64,000 nucleotides of DNA from Brienomyrus brachyistius (Eukaryota > Chordata > Actinopteri > Osteoglossiformes > Mormyridae), in the NCBI RefSeq assembly GCF_023856365.1, contig NW_026042393.1, positions 186,001-250,000 on the forward strand. Reading direction: 5' to 3'. Positions 1 to 10,421 of the stretch are shown piece by piece. Position numbers and translations under genes: made by a program. The notes below the pieces were generated by a model. That model was not told the origin of the DNA. It made no database searches and saw nothing but the letters and a program-made list of their open reading frames with translations. How positions within the stretch are numbered: the stretch's first letter is position 1; each line of letters begins with the position of its first letter.

Positions 1-86
1 ATGCCAGGCTCATACCAGGTTCATGCCAGGCTCATACCAGGCTCATACCAGGCTCATACCAGGCTCATACCAGGTTCATACCATAA
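1..86. repeat. 11-bp tandem repeat (ccaggctcata)n
   Basis: About eight copies of an 11-bp unit with small variants (ccaggttcata, ccaggttcatg) open the window, so the array probably extends to the left of it. No gene is associated. Confidence 0.9.
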
Positions 87-428
87 ACCTGCTGATCAAA
101 GGTACAGAGGCCCAGCTTACTGAGCCACACACTGCCGCCTAAAGACAGAAAAAGGTCTAGCTTTTTCAGGGTTCCGCATGCGTACTGCCCCCACATTCCA
201 CCTCCCCACCCCCCCAAAGTCCTGCTGCACCTGTCATTAACACTCAGTGTTAAACTAGCACGGCACCTTTAATTCCTGAATAAACAGTCATAGCACAAAT
301 GGTTCCACCCCGGCATGTGAACAAACCAACCTTACCTGGGCTTCACCCTGTGCAAAATACTGCCCCATGTCTCTGATGGTGCCTGAGTTTTCTCCTGCAT
401 TTCACATTCTTTGTTTCTGCACCTGCAG

Positions 429-492
429 ATAAACTCTCAGCTCAGAATACCAACAGTCACTACAGACACTACTGTCACCACAGAGCATATAG
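429..492 (+). other. possible orphan exon flanking a minisatellite
   Basis: A long pyrimidine-rich tract ending in ctgcag precedes a 64-nt segment that is open in one frame (about 21 codons, Thr/Val-rich) and ends in ATAG followed by a perfect donor GTGAGT at 493. The 27-bp minisatellite starts at this donor. I do not recognise the peptide and found no partner exon, so this could be chance. Confidence 0.2.
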
Positions 493-1035
493 GTGAGTGA
501 CCTCCAACAGAATGCACAGGCGAGTGACCCCTGGCAGAATGCACAGAGGAGCATCCTCCAGCAGAATGCACAGGCGAGCGACCCCTGGCAGAATGCACAG
601 AGGAGCATCCTCCAGCAGAATTCACAGGTGAGTGACCTCCAGCGGACTGTACAGAGGAGCATCCTCGAGCAGAATTCACAGGTGAGTGACCTCCAGCGGA
701 CTGTACAGGGGAGCACCCTCCAGCAGAAATTACAGCTGAGCGACCTCCAGCAGATTGTACAGGTGAGGCGACTTCCAGCAGAATGCACAGGCGAGCAACT
801 TCCAGCAGAATGCACAGGCGAGCAACTTCCAGCAGAATGCACAGGCGAGCAACTTCCAGCAGAATGCACAGGCGAGCAGCCTCCAGGGGAATACACAGGC
901 GAGCAGCCTCCAGGGTAATACACAGGCGAGCAGCCTCCAGGGGAATACACAGGCGAGCAGCCTCCAGGGGAATACACAGGCGAGCAGCCTCTAGGGGAAT
1001 ACACAGGCGAGCGACCTCCAGCAGAACCGCCAAGT
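490..1035. repeat. 27-bp minisatellite, about 20 copies
   Basis: Units follow the pattern cagcagaatgcacaggcgag plus cgacctc, with several variant classes: gaattcacaggtgagtgacc near the left, gggaatacacaggcgagcag towards the right. The 27-bp length keeps frames open on both strands, so the Gln/Ser-rich and Cys/Arg-rich open frames here are repeat artefacts. Several left-hand units contain CAGGTGAGTGA, a perfect splice-donor consensus. Confidence 0.9.
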
Positions 1036-2564
1036 GACCACCAGCATGGAATTTTTAAGTGATGCTTCTTAATAATTGAGTAATTGAGTTTAATGCAGTA
1101 ATCATGACAGCTCTAGTTATGACTACAGTAGTAACTGAACAATGGACCGCCAAGCCTAATGGAAGTGTGCACCAACATCTTAATAAACTTTCACACTACA
1201 CACAGTAACTTAAAACAATGTTCCTGGTGTTCAGACTGGGACAGCCAGCTTCCTGAAGACTCCGTCTACCTATCTCTCAGCGTATGCCATCACTCACGGA
1301 GCCCCGAGGAAATAACATCGAATAACAAAGAATGGCAAGATAAACTGGGCAGACAAACCAAGTTTACAAAAAATCTAGTGGACCTCCGATTTGTCAAGGA
1401 GACTGAGGAATGTCAGAAGACACACTGGGGCTTTCAGACCACCCCTGACTTCCCTAAAACTCATTGTCCTGGAAATGCTTCTCCAGCAGTTCTAGACAGG
1501 GGACACAGCTTCCAAAACTGGAGAAAATCTATACATGTCCATTAAGACCCTTTGTGAAAAATGTCTCAACTTTACAGCTTCATGTGACTGTTTCATTTTT
1601 CCTACTGGAGAACAGCACTTGTATGACAGGACAGAATCTACAAACAAGTGGTGTTACCATAGCAACCCTCCTGCTCTATGTGCACACATGCCCAAGGAAC
1701 CACACCCTTCCCTTCAAACAATCCGTCTAACCACTCCCACCAGGCAGCTAATGCGACATACTCCTGTTCCCTGAGACTCCGGCTTTTCAGTCACAGGAAC
1801 TCCCTAACAGGAGCTCCAAAGCACAACGTTTGAGTCAGCACCAGTCAGCATGACCAAGTCCTTCAGAACTACGTCACTCTTCCTCAGGCCTTGTGGCAAC
1901 CTAAGGAGCGGTCAGCACTCAGATGAGCCTGCACTCATTCTGTTATCCAAAGCCAGTCAGCTTACATTTATAGGCTATGAACCTCCATTTAGCCACAAGA
2001 CCACCTGCTGCCCTCAATGCTACGCCTCACCCTCCTCAGGTACCCTCTTTGACCTGAGGACTCTTTGCACCGCAGGAAACTCAATATACAAACACACCTC
2101 AGGATCCGTTGTTTCCCAAGAGGACAGTGTCATGCTAAACTGCCTCATGTACGCACTGCTTTCTTTCACTGAAAGTATAAAACACTGAATTTTCTTACCA
2201 TTGTTCTGAGAACAAACCAATAAAAAAAAGTTAGTTTTCACAAAATGCTCAGCTGGAAGACAAACAGCAGGATATTGCACGTCGTGACTTTTCTGGGAGT
2301 ATCTGGAGAAGAATATTACATCAGACATCCCTTTAGGCTTTTGGAGTAAGAAAGGTAGTTCCCAGGTTTGACTGGTAATCTTTGTCTTAGGAAACTGTGA
2401 CTAACATTGGGACTATAGCTATCAGCCTTCTTCTGCAGTAAAAGCCTGTGGTACTTCTGGCCCGGAGCCTGCTCTCCCCCCACCGAGCTGCCTGGCCCAT
2501 GACAGCCCACACCACATGGGACCTGAGACTGTGATCAGCATAAAGATGAGGTCATTGTGCAGAA
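1036..2564. other. no gene recognised
   Basis: Unique-looking AT/GC-mixed sequence. Open frames up to about 128 codons exist (for example 1159-1545), but they have no recognisable domain and no supporting splice pattern. I see nothing supportable here. Confidence 0.5.
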
Positions 2565-3205
2565 ATGTGGAGATGTGATTAATGGACAGACATAAGGAGC
2601 AAGGGTAGGTGTAGAGATGTGGACATGGTACAGGAATAAGGAGCAGTGGTAAGTGTGGAGGGGCGGCATGGTGGTGCAGTGGTTAACACTGTTGCCTCAC
2701 ACCTCTGGGACCCGGGTTCAAGTTTCCGCCTGGGTCACATGTGTGTGGAGTCTGCATGTTCTCCCCATGTCGTCGTGGGGTTTCCTCCGGGTACTCCGGT
2801 TTCCCCCCACAGTTCAAAAACATGCTGAGGCTAATTGGAGTTGCTAAATTGCCTGTAGGTATGCATGTGTGAGTGAATGGTGTGTGAGTGTGCCCTGCAA
2901 TGGGCTGACCCTCCATCCTGGATTGTTCCCTGCCTTGTGCCCATTGCTTCCGGGATAGGCTCCGGACCCCCCGCGACCCAGGTTTGGAAAATGGATGGAT
3001 GGATGTGGAAATGTGGTCAGAATGCAGAAATACGGAGCAGGGGTCAATGTGGAGATGTGGTCAGAATGCAGAAATAAGGAGCAGGGGTCAGTGTGGAGAT
3101 GTGGTCAGAATGCAGAAATAAGGAGCAGGGGTCAGTGTGGAGATGTGGTCAGAATGCAGAAAAAAGGAGCAGGGGTCAGTGTGGAGATGTGGACAGCATG
3201 GAGAA
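2565..3205. repeat. 44-bp minisatellite interrupted by a SINE
   Basis: Two diverged 44-bp units (gtggagatgtg... and gtagagatgtg...aggagcagtgg) lie at about 2568-2655. The same unit resumes at about 3006 as nearly perfect copies (gtggagatgtggtcagaatg followed by cagaaataaggagcaggggt) to about 3205. The intervening 2665-3004 is a SINE, so the retroposon landed inside an existing array. Confidence 0.8.
2665..3004 (+). mobile_element. tRNA-derived SINE-like retroposon, copy 1
   Basis: The head resembles a tRNA promoter: an A-box-like gtggtgcagtggttaacact and a B-box-like gacccgggttcaagtttcc. A conserved body follows (tgcatgttctccccatgt, ttcctccgggtactccggtt), ending in a GGATGGATGGATG tail. A second, inverted copy of the same family lies at about 22135-22478. 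This family is widespread in fish genomes. I recognise the pattern but do not assign a database name. Confidence 0.8.
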
Positions 3206-4879
3206 ATGGGGAGTAGATTTGGACAATGTGGTAACTTTTCAGAAACAGCTTCACCTTCTGCTAGTCATGTCATCATTCACCCTGTTAATCACTCAGTTTC
3301 ACTCAGTATTTTGCTTAAAGAACATGATTTGTCAAAGTACAGAAAGATACTGACTGGCACTGCAAGCTGGATGGGCCATCATCTGAAATGTCAGGGAAAG
3401 CACAGGTGCTGAATACAGCCCGGGGAGGGGGGTCCCAGGGTCTGGTGTATTTTCTCTAAGTTTGTTAATCAATAGCCAGATGAATAGGTTTAGATAAAGA
3501 TGTCTATGCCAGCGTCACTGATTATTGACTGAAAGCTGCCTTGAGGTTACTCTCTCGCCATTTTCATACACTGTACAATTGCACAAGGTCCATTTATATC
3601 AGTCATTCCATGTGATCTACAATCACAGAAACCTTCCTAGGTGAACAACCTTTTGTAATTACAACACCACTCACAATGCATATTCAAAGTTGGGTTGAGG
3701 GCTGAATCTCACGCATGAGACTTTTAAGAAACTCCAAAAGCTCTTGAGTTGTTTGTTCTGCGCCTGCACCCAGGGACATGTCGTGGAGGAGGAAACCCGG
3801 GACACGCCTGCCAATACGGGGGTGCGCACACTGGCCGCGTGTGGATCAGTCAGCTCCAGCTTGACATATAGGTGGGGCTCTGTTTCCTGTTGTCAGTCTT
3901 TCTAAAGAATCGTTTACTGTCTTGTGAAAGGCAAAAACGTCCCTTCCCCCTTACAGTTTTAACATAAACTAAATGTTAACTTGGTATTAAAAAGTCTTAT
4001 ACTTGGAAACTATTACTTCTCCGGTTTCTGTAGTACTGACCAACTTTTTACTACTGCCTTGCTTCGTTTTATTTTTATATTCGTTTTATTTAATTTTACC
4101 AGCAAAACCGGACTGTTCGGTACATTATTACATTAATGATTCTCAAAATCCAAAACGCAGTGTACAAAAAAATACTGACTATAAAAAAATCTTACTGTGG
4201 ATGTATGTAGCTGAGAGTATGTTCCCGAATGTATATGTAGCTATGTTCCTGAATGTATATGTACCTGAGTGTATGTATCTGAATGTACCTGAGTGTATGC
4301 ACCTGAATGTATGTACCTTTCTCCTCGGTGCGCTGACTTTGTGCAGATGCAGAGCTTCGCTGGCGAATCGAAAGTCTTCTTCATCCGCTTGGCGCAGTTA
4401 TACGCGCTTCTGAATGTCGCTCCATGACGGACTGTGTGCGATTCGCAGTTCCAGGTAAATCATTCCCGCAAAATGACCGCTTAAACATCGGAAAGTTAAG
4501 AGACAAGCCAAGCTTCCATCTTTAACCGAAAGATCTACTGCCATTTACATCCTTTTGCTTTACGGAACAGAGAGGAAAGAAAAACCGAGGACGACGTTAA
4601 TCACTTACCCGTCGGTGTCTGGACAGGTGAAGACACGAAAAGTCACTCAGGAAACTCTCGTTTTACCTTCAGTGACGCTTTAGCGCCATCTAGGAGCAGG
4701 GGCAGAACTGGCCACCAATGGCACTAGATTTCTCACGTCAAAATAGTCTCAATAACAATGTATTTATGAGTAAAGTGTACATAAATATTTTGGTACGCCT
4801 GCCTTTGTTCATTCTTAGAATAAACGTACGCGGGCACAGTTTCAAAACAATGCATTAGAAATATCGAATAACACCATTT
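3206..4879. other. no gene recognised; short degenerate repeats
   Basis: Mostly unique sequence. Around 4205-4315 there is a degenerate array of about 14-16 bp built on gaatgtatatgtacctgagt. A short in-frame ATG segment at about 4423-4451 ends at a donor-like ccag|gtaaat, and on the minus strand a donor-like gacgg|gtaagt occurs near 4610. Either could mark a 5' exon of an unseen gene, but neither is convincing. Confidence 0.35.
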
Positions 4880-5045
4880 TGATTTTATTAGCAGATGCTT
4901 TATACCCACAGTGACATACAATTCAGGAAGCAGGGTTAGCTAGTCCTTTGAGCAACTGAGGGTTAGGGACCTTGGTCAGGAGCCCAGCGGCGATATTACA
5001 TTGCCAGCCTTATGATTTGAACTGGCGACCTTCTAATCACATAAA
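4880..5045 (-). mobile_element. tRNA-derived SINE remnant (reverse)
   Basis: Read on the minus strand, it has a B-box-like gtcgccagttcaaatc, a middle section matching the fish-SINE body (gctcctgaccaaggtcccta), and the tail motif ending gtataaagcatctgctaata. That tail is a diverged form of the cgctttggataaaagcgtct motif common to many fish SINEs. Another copy with the same tail family is at about 43065-43235. Confidence 0.65.
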
Positions 5046-6234
5046 CATGTCCAGACGCGCAGAGCCAAACACCACCAACAAATTCTAGCGCTTGAAGTTC
5101 AAAAACCGTCGAGAATAATCAGTCTGTTTATTCGGAGTATTTAGGGTATACACGGTGTTAAACTAGTCACGGACATACTTTGCGTTGGGTGAAATCAATC
5201 CTACTGAAAATCTGATGCACCAGTTAATTCCATGAATATAACCCGATGTTGACAAAAAGGGACGCCGTTAATGTGGAGTCCGGACCAGCCGGCAAGTCCA
5301 AGTGGAAAGTGAGTTTTTTTCTTTTTTCATTCATTTTCAATTTGTGTGTGTTTTGGGGAATGGGCGAGGGAGTACATTATTTATGGAGGTACCGCTATGG
5401 AGCTTTGATACGAGCAAGACGCGATACCCGATTCTACCCCAAGTGAAACAATCGGGCCAATAACTTGCCAGCCATCCACCACTTTATACAAGTTGTGTTA
5501 CGATCACACTGCTAAAGTTTGCTGGATCCCTTTCGCGTTTTGCGGCTCATACCGTCGCCCCGTCGGAAGCATGCCGGAGCCCATGACCATGCGGCTGGAC
5601 GACTGGCATATAGGCGGCTCAGAGCGGTATAGCTAAGCGGAGAGTGAGAGACTCGGCAACCTCCTGTCTACGATCGAATCTCTATGGTGACAAATCTCCG
5701 GGCCTGAATTGATGTAAGATCTGGCGTGAAACACACTGTCACATCCTTTGGTGAGCTGGACACAATGAGACAGACTCATGGGAGTATTCATCGGCTAGTA
5801 CACACTAGCCGATCCATACCGTGGCAGAGCACATTTGACCCCCAAAGTCCAAACACAGGGTTTAATTTTGTGCCCGATCCCGCGGAACATGTTCCTATCA
5901 GCGATTTGGCAGCTCCTGAGTATGTATGTATTTTAATTCACAGACCAGTTTCCATGCAGTCTCATGTCCTTTAGTAGTTTGGATTTTTTTTTCTAGCATG
6001 TTTCAGCACCGTATTTTGTATGCGTTCCGGGACCTGCGCCCACCTGCTTACCTGCTGACCAACTTACGTAAACACATTAAGAATTTGATGCCTGTAACAC
6101 ACTCAGAATTGGAACAGGGGCATGTTTACCACTGTTACATCACCTTTGCTGTTAACTACACTTTTTGATTGTTTGAGAAATCAGGATTTATTTGTCGCTG
6201 TTTTGCAAATGGATTTTTACCCATTCTTGCTTGA
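5046..6234. other. no gene recognised
   Basis: A 66-codon open frame from 5246 starts with a charged stretch ending KSKWK at a good donor (gtgagt at about 5308). A short ATG frame at about 5571 and an 82-codon frame at 5726-5974 also occur. None matches a family I know, and none chains with a neighbour. A hidden 5' exon cannot be excluded. Confidence 0.3.
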
Positions 6235-7085
6235 TACCGGACTTAAGCTGCTCAACAGGCCGTGGTGGCCATTTCTGATCCTGCTCTTCATTGTGCACTG
6301 TACATTTTCAGTAGGAGCCAGGTCTGGACTGCTGACAAGCTCACACACTCTCTGCTATGAAGCCACACTGTTTTAGCCCATACAGAATGTGGCCTAGCAT
6401 CGCTTTGCTGAAATAAACATGGACTTACCTTCACACACCCATGGGCACTGGTGCCCCCCCCATGTACCATCACAGATGGTGGCTTTTGCACCTTTCGCTG
6501 ATAACACTCTCACAAGCTGAAATGTGGATTCACCTGATCACAGCACATATTTCCAATGTGTTTTGATCCGTCTGACATGAGTTCAGGCGCAGAGAATGCA
6601 GAAGTTTCTCTGCATAGAGTTCACATATGGCTTCCTACTGCTCCTGAGCCCCTGTGGCTACATTTATCACAGCAGTGTGGCAGTTTCACAGGCAGCACCA
6701 CCTGAGGGCTCAAACATGACACACATTCAGCAGCGGTTTCCAGATTTCTCGGGGTTCCCTGAATATTATGTACTACAGATGGTAAAAGACCTAAACTCTT
6801 TGCAATCTTGCTTCTAAATAAACGATCTTTTTAACCGATTGACAATTCTTTCATGCAGCTTGGCACACAGGCCCTAGCTGGGACCCAGCCTTGCTGGCTG
6901 AGATCGAGCCTTTGGTGGATGCTCCTTTTATACCCAGGCCTGACAGCCTCGCCTCTTACCACTTATCCTGCTTATTGTGGAACCTTTCAAAATGTTCTAT
7001 TAACTTTTCACCATATTTTGCTCCTGTCCCAACTTTTTTTTTTGAGTGTTGCAGGCATCAGATTCAAAATTTGTCTATATTTATA
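6235..7085 (-). mobile_element. degraded Tc1/mariner-like transposon
   Basis: Minus-strand translation at about 6288-6491 retains Tc1-transposase landmarks: SVMV followed by a Gly/Ser-rich turn and AHG, then the decayed block QQSDARPH about 25 residues on (family form: QQDNARPH). Upstream on the minus strand (up to about 7085), nucleotide text matches the remaining part of the fish Tc1-like consensus I remember, including gtcccaacttttttttttga and gttgcaggcatcagattcaa near the end. Stops and indels are frequent, so it is dead. Boundaries are approximate. Confidence 0.6.
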
Positions 7086-7800
7086 AAATATACTTGAATT
7101 AGCCAGCCAAAACTTTAAAAGCAAATTCTTTTTACTTTAGTCAGTTGAAAGTTCAAAAGGATTTACAAATTGCAATTTTTAGTTTTTATTGCATTTTAGA
7201 AAATATCCTAACTTTTTCTGAAACCTGGTATGTATTATATGCATAAAAAGTAATACTCTTAGTATATTGCAAATGCTAACACTATACTGTAATATTGAAT
7301 ACAGCAGTCTGTGCTTAATTGACATGTCCTTTCCTTGCATTTTTATTGTTTAGGGTACAGTGATGTGATAGTTTGTGAAGTGGAAATGGACTACGGCATG
7401 AAGGAAAGCTGTTACCTCTTCATCTTCCTCTTCCTCAGGTCCTGTATGGAGGGCAATGGGGCTGCAAGGGGGGTGCAGCAGGCCCCAGGCATAAGCGGGC
7501 CTGTGGGGCAGGTGGAGAGGGAGCTGGTGGCCATTGGGAGGTGCTTTGAGAGCCATATCGGCAGCGTAGAGAGAATAGGCGGCAGCATGCACAACTGGTG
7601 CAGGAGCTCCTGCAGCTGGAGCAGCCCATGGCGCAGTCAGTGCTGACAGTGCATGAGCAGCTGCTGAAGGCTTGCAGACAGCTGTCCCACGTGCAGCTGG
7701 ACCAGCTGCAGTTACAGGAGGGAGTACGACTGCTGAAAAGACAGCTTTTCATCATCAGGGACTGCATCCAGTGCCAGGTGCTCCTGGCTGTGCAGCAGCA

Positions 7801-8330
7801 AGAGGTGGCCCAGTCTGCTGTCACTCAGGTCAGGAGAGACCCTCCCACACGCAGCACGTGCTGATGTGTAACATATGGCAAGAGGCGGCCCAGTCCGCCG
7901 TCACTCAAGTCAGGAGAGACCCTCCCACATGTAGCACGTGCTGATGTGTAACATATGGCAAGAGGCGGCCCAGTCTGCTGTCACTCAGGTCAGGAGAGAC
8001 CCTCCCACACGCAGCACTTGCTGATGTGTAACATATGGCAAGAGGCGGCCCAGTCCGCCGTCACTCAAGTCAGGAGAGACCCTCCCACATGTAGCACGTG
8101 CTGATGTGTAACATATGGCAAGAGGCGGCCCAGTCCGCCGTCACTCAGGTCAGGAGAGATCCTCCCACATGTAGCACGTGCTGATGTGCAACATATGGCA
8201 AGAGGCGGCCCAGTCCGCCGTCACTCAGGTCAGGAGAGACCCTCCCACACGCAGCACATGCTCATGTGTAACATATGACATGAGGCGGCCCAATCTGCCC
8301 TCACTTTCGTCAAGAGAAATCCTCCCACAT
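7801..8330. repeat. 80-bp tandem repeat derived from a sync exon end plus donor
   Basis: Seven 80-bp units start at 7801, 7881, 7961, 8041, 8121, 8201 and 8281. Each contains the last ~28 nt of sync exon A (ggcccagtctgctgtcactc) followed by the donor-like CAG|GTCAGG and intron sequence. Units 1-2 and 3-4 share paired variants (tctgctg/acgcagc then ccgccg/atgtagc), which indicates a 160-bp secondary duplication. The last unit is diverged. Confidence 0.9.
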
Positions 8331-8969
8331 GCAGTTTAATAAGTTCAGGTAACATGGGTTTATAATCTCTTTGCTGTTACTCACATTTTCGTATCCTTTT
8401 GTTTTCTTGTGTTGAAATGTATTTTTGTCTCGCCATGCGATTCTCCATATTCACTACCCACCTAGGAAGAGCTCCAGGCCCAAATCCTATAGCTGATGCA
8501 GGTGGCCTCGCAGCTACGGGAAGCCCAGCAAAAATGGCTCAACAGGCTCCGAGCCCCACCTGCAAGCTGGCCGACAGGCCTCCCTGGAGATGGAGCAATC
8601 CATCCAGGTCAAGATGAGTACGCTGGAGACCTGGTAATAGCCACAGCTATTGGGACTGCTGCGAAGGTGGCAGGCGGGGGAGGAGGTCCCATGCAGGACC
8701 CGGGAGTTTGCCCAGGACCTGAGAGAGTACCAGGTATGGAGGAGGGGCCAGAACAGAGGTGCAGTTTAATGCAGAAGGAAGGGCTGCTGATGCAAAAGGG
8801 CCTGAGAAAGGAGGGCTGACCTGACCTGTCTCTCTGCCACACATCATCAGGAGAAGATGGAGGCCCTAGAGGAGATGGTGAGGCAGTTGAAGACAGAGTT
8901 TCAGGTTCAGAGGAGAAAAATTGAAGAGCTGGAGGACCTGAGGAAGTAACTGCATGTGGAGGCAAATGC

Positions 8970-9095
8970 ACACAGGTGTGTCTGTATGTGCGTGTGTGTC
9001 TATGTGTGTCTGTATGTGTGTATGTCTGTGTTTGTCTGTCTGTCTGTGTTTGTCTGTCTGTCTGTGTTTGTCTGTCTGTCTGTATGTCTATGTCA
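8970..9095. repeat. TGTC/TGTG microsatellite
   Basis: Low-complexity tgtgtgtc and tgtctgtc tracts lie between two sync exon relics. The Cys/Val-rich and Thr/His-rich open frames on either strand are artefacts of this tract. Confidence 0.9.
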
Positions 9096-9290
9096 CAGAG
9101 TTCACCACAGAACCACTGTACGATGTGTACAGTAACGCAAAATGAGGTCCAGCAGGACTCCACCGCCCTGCAGGGGGAGAGGTGAGGACCCGCTCTTCTG
9201 TGTTTCACAGACTGCATCGAGGCATTCAGTAGTCCAGGCCTCCCAACAGAAGCAGAACATGGCCTTGGCTGAAAGGGCCGGCAGCGAGCG

Positions 9291-10421
9291 TCTCTGCCTC
9301 CGCAATGTCCCACAATCTTATATGTCTCTGCCTCCGCAACGTCCCACAATCTGCCTCTGCCTCCACAATGTGCTACAGGCTTATGTGTCTTAAACATTAG
9401 GTGACAAGCTGAAATGCAGTGCAGTCACTCAAAGTTTATTTTTCAAACAGAAGTGTTTTCTATTCAAGCACATTTACTAGAATACTGGAGTGTTTTAAAT
9501 AGGCTTAAAGCTGGAACAATCTTTTATATTTGTGTTATACCTGTACATTACCCATGTGAAATGCATTCTTATTTGAAATATCTGAAATTTATTTTTCTTC
9601 CATCCATCCGTCTTCTGAAACCGTTTGTCCTGTTCTAACTTGTAAATATGTGGGAAAAAATATGTATAATTTTTCGCTATGAGACAACATGAGTAGTTCA
9701 TTATTCTGGCTAGCTTCACAGTACTCAAGCTTTTCGCATACCTTTGGGCTCTGTTTTGTGTACTTCCCAGGCATAGATCAGATTCATACAATTCAGTTTC
9801 AAAAGGGTTTATTGTCATTCCTATACATCAACACATTGTGCAACGTAAAGGAACAAGCACAAAGACACCGAGGAAGACATAATTAGTTAGAAATGGAACA
9901 AAGTAACAAAATAATGAAAAAAAAGAATGACAAAGATACAATATACAGTAAAAACACAGTAAATTTATAAAGAGAAAGTGATCGGTAAGTGAGTCAGTCC
10001 CAGTGCAATGACGCGCTAAAGGAAGATGCACAGAGTACACATATAAATGTCAGGAAAGCCGGTTCCTGGCCACATAGCAATGACCATGTTTCACTGAACC
10101 TTTGGTAAGCTGTCCTACTACATTCAGTTTACAACAGATAATCGTTTGTTTTTCAGTTCCCCCGACTAAAATAGCCAAGATGTACCTTGTTCTACCAGTT
10201 AATCCTTCGGATAGGAGTGGTTTCCGGCGGGGAAGTGACCGAGAGCACCACACGGTGCCTGTTGAGTCACGTGAGCGGAAATAATGTCGTGCGCTCGGGT
10301 TAAACATCCCGGAAGAAACGAGGACTCCGTTGTCAAACATACCAGCTTTATGTTTATTCCCAGTGACCGGCTTATGAACTGCATCTCGGCTCGGTCGACT
10401 GTGAAACAGAAGCTTTTAATC
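9291..10421. other. intergenic, sync relic to zbtb8os; possible dispersed repeat
   Basis: A short cctccgcaatgtcccacaat repeat occurs at about 9296-9380. From about 9795 to 10055 the text (gtttattgtcattcctatac, cacattgtgcaacg) looks like a dispersed fish element with a poly-A-rich interior. The last ~250 bp before 10422 is GC-richer and probably holds the zbtb8os promoter and 5' UTR. Confidence 0.45.

Larger units (their letters stand above)
7430..9290 (+). pseudogene. sync: syncoilin (sync) pseudogene
   Basis: Coiled-coil exon remnants align in order with syncoilin, an intermediate-filament-family protein of the dystrophin complex. Exon A (about 7440-7828) includes VRLLKRQLF, where human reads IRLVKQKLF, and QQQEVAQ, where human reads RQQDVAQ. 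Exon B starts near 8466 (ASQLREAQQKW). Exon C reads LLGLLRRWQAGEE and ends at 8733. Exon D is about 8851-8949 (EEMVRQLKTEF...KIEELEDL). Weak traces follow at about 9143-9181 (NEVQQDSTALQGER) and 9211-9280 (LHRGIQ, QKQNMALAE). Disabling lesions: a one-base frameshift near 7577, an in-frame TAG near 8491 (probably an old CAG), another frame change near 8550, TAA-TAG near 8635, and a frame break near 9227. The acidic N-terminal half was not found. In human, SYNC lies close to ZBTB8OS, which supports the identity. The family assignment is from memory. Confidence 0.65.

Noticed and set aside
402..1037. 200-, 198- and 141-codon repeat frames
   Set aside because: 27-bp minisatellite open on both strands.
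8609..9397. 262-codon minus-strand frame
   Set aside because: Runs antisense through sync relic exons and a TGTC microsatellite (Thr/Asp/His runs); no family resemblance.
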